Assembly: GCA_036741235.1 (NCBI GenBank)
Contig: DAINSQ010000003.1
Span: 1 to 64,000, forward strand
Reading direction: 5' to 3'
DNA from: JABWBR01 sp036741235
Lineage (GTDB): Bacteria; Bacteroidota; Bacteroidia; Chitinophagales; Saprospiraceae
DNA: 64,000 bases
Of the stretch, positions 63,058 to 64,000 are shown in pieces. The translations under genes were made by a program, and so were the position numbers. How positions within the stretch are numbered: position 1 is the stretch's first letter; each line of letters starts with the position of its first letter. The notes beneath the pieces were generated by a model. The model ran no database searches. It was not told the DNA's origin and saw nothing but the letters and a program-made list of their open reading frames with translations.

Positions 63058-64000
63058 CTACTGCATCATATCCATTCCCTCCATATTCACGCGGGTATTT
63101 TTGCGTTTAAACAGTGATGCGTCCATTTTGCCGAAGCGGTAAGAGAAATTGAGTCTTACCTGCTGGGGGTCGCGTATGCGCCAAGTATCCTGGATAAACA
63201 GGGCGGATTCGACATAAGAGCCGTTGCGGCGGCTGCGGAAGACGTCCTGGACATTAAGGGTTAAGGTAGCCTTGCGCTTGAACAGATCTTTTCTCAGCGC
63301 CATATCGACAAACCATACGGGGATGGAATACCCCTGTGCTGTGCTGTTAGAACCGCCCCAATGGCCGCCGCCGCCGCCGCCCCATCTACCGCCGCCGCCG
63401 CTAGTGGAAAGCGCCGTGCGGCTTTGGTATTCGGCCGAAATTTGGAAGGTAAATTGCGCCGGCAGTTTGATAGAGACATTCTCTTTAATAAAATAAGTAA
63501 ACTGCTCATTAACCAGGCTGGCCTCCACATTGGAGGCATCAACTTTTGAATTGTAGAGGTTAACGTTGGTCGTTAGTTCTATTTTATCCTTGAAATTGTT
63601 GCGCAGGGTAAACTCTACGCCATAAGCTTCGCTTTGGTTTGAGTTGGCGTAACTATTCACCACCACATCCTGCATGAGCAGCGGGTCGTATTCCGTAAAC
63701 TGATAGCGGGTGATGAGGTCGGTAGATTGCTTGTAATAAGCCGAAATCAAAATATTGTGGCCTTTGGAGAAAAAGTTTTGGTACGACAACTCCAGCGAAT
63801 TGGTAAACTCGGGCAACAAATCGGGGTTGCCGCGCTGAAGGTTGAGCGAATCGGAGAAGTCGGTAAAAGGCATCAACTGAAAGAAATTGGGCCGGTTGAT
63901 ACGGCGGGTAGCCGAAAACTGGATATTGTCTTCTTCATTGAGCTTGTAAGTGACAAATACGCTGGGGAAAAGACTGAGCGGATAATCGTTGTTAAAAGTA
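63058..64000 (-). CDS. TonB-dependent receptor, outer-membrane beta-barrel family (5' end outside window)
   Basis: The open frame runs to the window edge, so only the C-terminal 314 residues are seen. The N-terminal visible part (LSLFPSVFVTYKLNEEDNIQFSATRRINRPNFFQLMPF, seen in pieces) and LNLQRGNPDLLPEFTNSLELSYQNFF are hallmarks of the OMP_b-brl_3 group of TonB-dependent receptors. Barrel strands follow to KKNTRVNMEGMDMMQ. A striking glycine/tryptophan-rich loop (SGGGGRWGGGGGGHWGGS) interrupts the barrel between two strands. An internal methionine at 63876 is not a real start. Ligand unknown. Confidence 0.88.
   Translation of the reverse strand, partial: TFNNDYPLSLFPSVFVTYKLNEEDNIQFSATRRINRPNFFQLMPFTDFSDSLNLQRGNPDLLPEFTNSLELSYQNFFSKGHNILISAYYKQSTDLITRYQFTEYDPLLMQDVVVNSYANSNQSEAYGVEFTLRNNFKDKIELTTNVNLYNSKVDASNVEASLVNEQFTYFIKENVSIKLPAQFTFQISAEYQSRTALSTSGGGGRWGGGGGGHWGGSNSTAQGYSIPVWFVDMALRKDLFKRKATLTLNVQDVFRSRRNGSYVESALFIQDTWRIRDPQQVRLNFSYRFGKMDASLFKRKNTRVNMEGMDMMQ

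Noticed and set aside
63058..63876. Complete 272-residue gene starting at 63876
   Set aside because: The frame stays open to the window edge and the upstream residues match the barrel of TonB-dependent receptors, so the methionine is internal.

Overview
The window looks like a chromosomal segment of a Bacteroidota bacterium, most likely of the Saprospiria (Saprospiraceae/Lewinella-like). The reasons are a SusC/SusD pair, secreted proteins ending in type IX secretion (T9SS) sorting domains, a surface-lipoprotein export signal (C-K-D-E-D), a TIGR03643-type small protein, long RpoB/RpoC, and many copies of the Bacteroidota promoter box TAnnTTTG (sometimes with TTTG about 20 bases upstream) instead of Shine-Dalgarno sites. 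It is an assembled scaffold. It carries two runs of N (13129-13138 and 59618-59717), and the bases flanking both show duplicated contig ends.

Layout. 1-14265, read right to left, is the classical translation/transcription superoperon: tRNA-Thr(TGT), tRNA-Tyr, tRNA-Gly, tRNA-Thr(GGT), tuf, tRNA-Trp, secE, nusG, rplK, rplA, rplJ, rplL, rpoB, rpoC, then a PmtA-like methyltransferase. Strong hairpins sit in several of its spacers. 14545-19217 holds hpf, xerC, a soluble TonB-C protein, and a three-gene set: redoxin lipoprotein, a cytochrome c fused to a copper type II monooxygenase, and an unknown secreted protein. 19467-25747 is a complete SusC-SusD-lipoprotein operon with promoter and terminator. 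25965-33873 has a thioredoxin-SPOR fusion, an XRE regulator facing an ECF sigma factor, a trehalose synthase/maltokinase fusion whose GH13 half has lost its nucleophile, and a T9SS protein. 34058-37634 is the fabH-efp-accB-accC lipid/translation operon. 37755-51195 is mostly housekeeping and membrane genes (sodium symporter, six-hairpin glycosidase-like protein, SIMPL protein, SDR, 2OG oxygenase, GT-C glycosyltransferase, ileS, a BioD-like ATPase, DUF3109). 51323-60208 is a secreted-protein island with a 2213-residue metallopeptidase/beta-helix T9SS protein and a second T9SS protein. The right end has a GAF-PP2C phosphatase, a tocopherol-cyclase-like protein and the 3' part of a TonB-dependent receptor.

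The most striking observation is at 51504-51577. Eight copies of the pentamer CTATT lie between a tandem ATG and the 2213-codon reading frame. With 8 copies the upstream ATG runs into a stop. With 7 or 10 copies it would be in frame and supply a hydrophobic signal-peptide-like leader made of LFYSI repeats. This is the architecture of phase-variable opa genes of Neisseria, here on a predicted secreted zinc protease.

A second window-wide pattern is a set of low-complexity repeat families (TGTAGGT, TTGATGT, GAGTGAG, GGTTATGA). They begin at or within a few bases of stop codons, in several cases supply the stop codon itself, and often fold into terminator-like hairpins.
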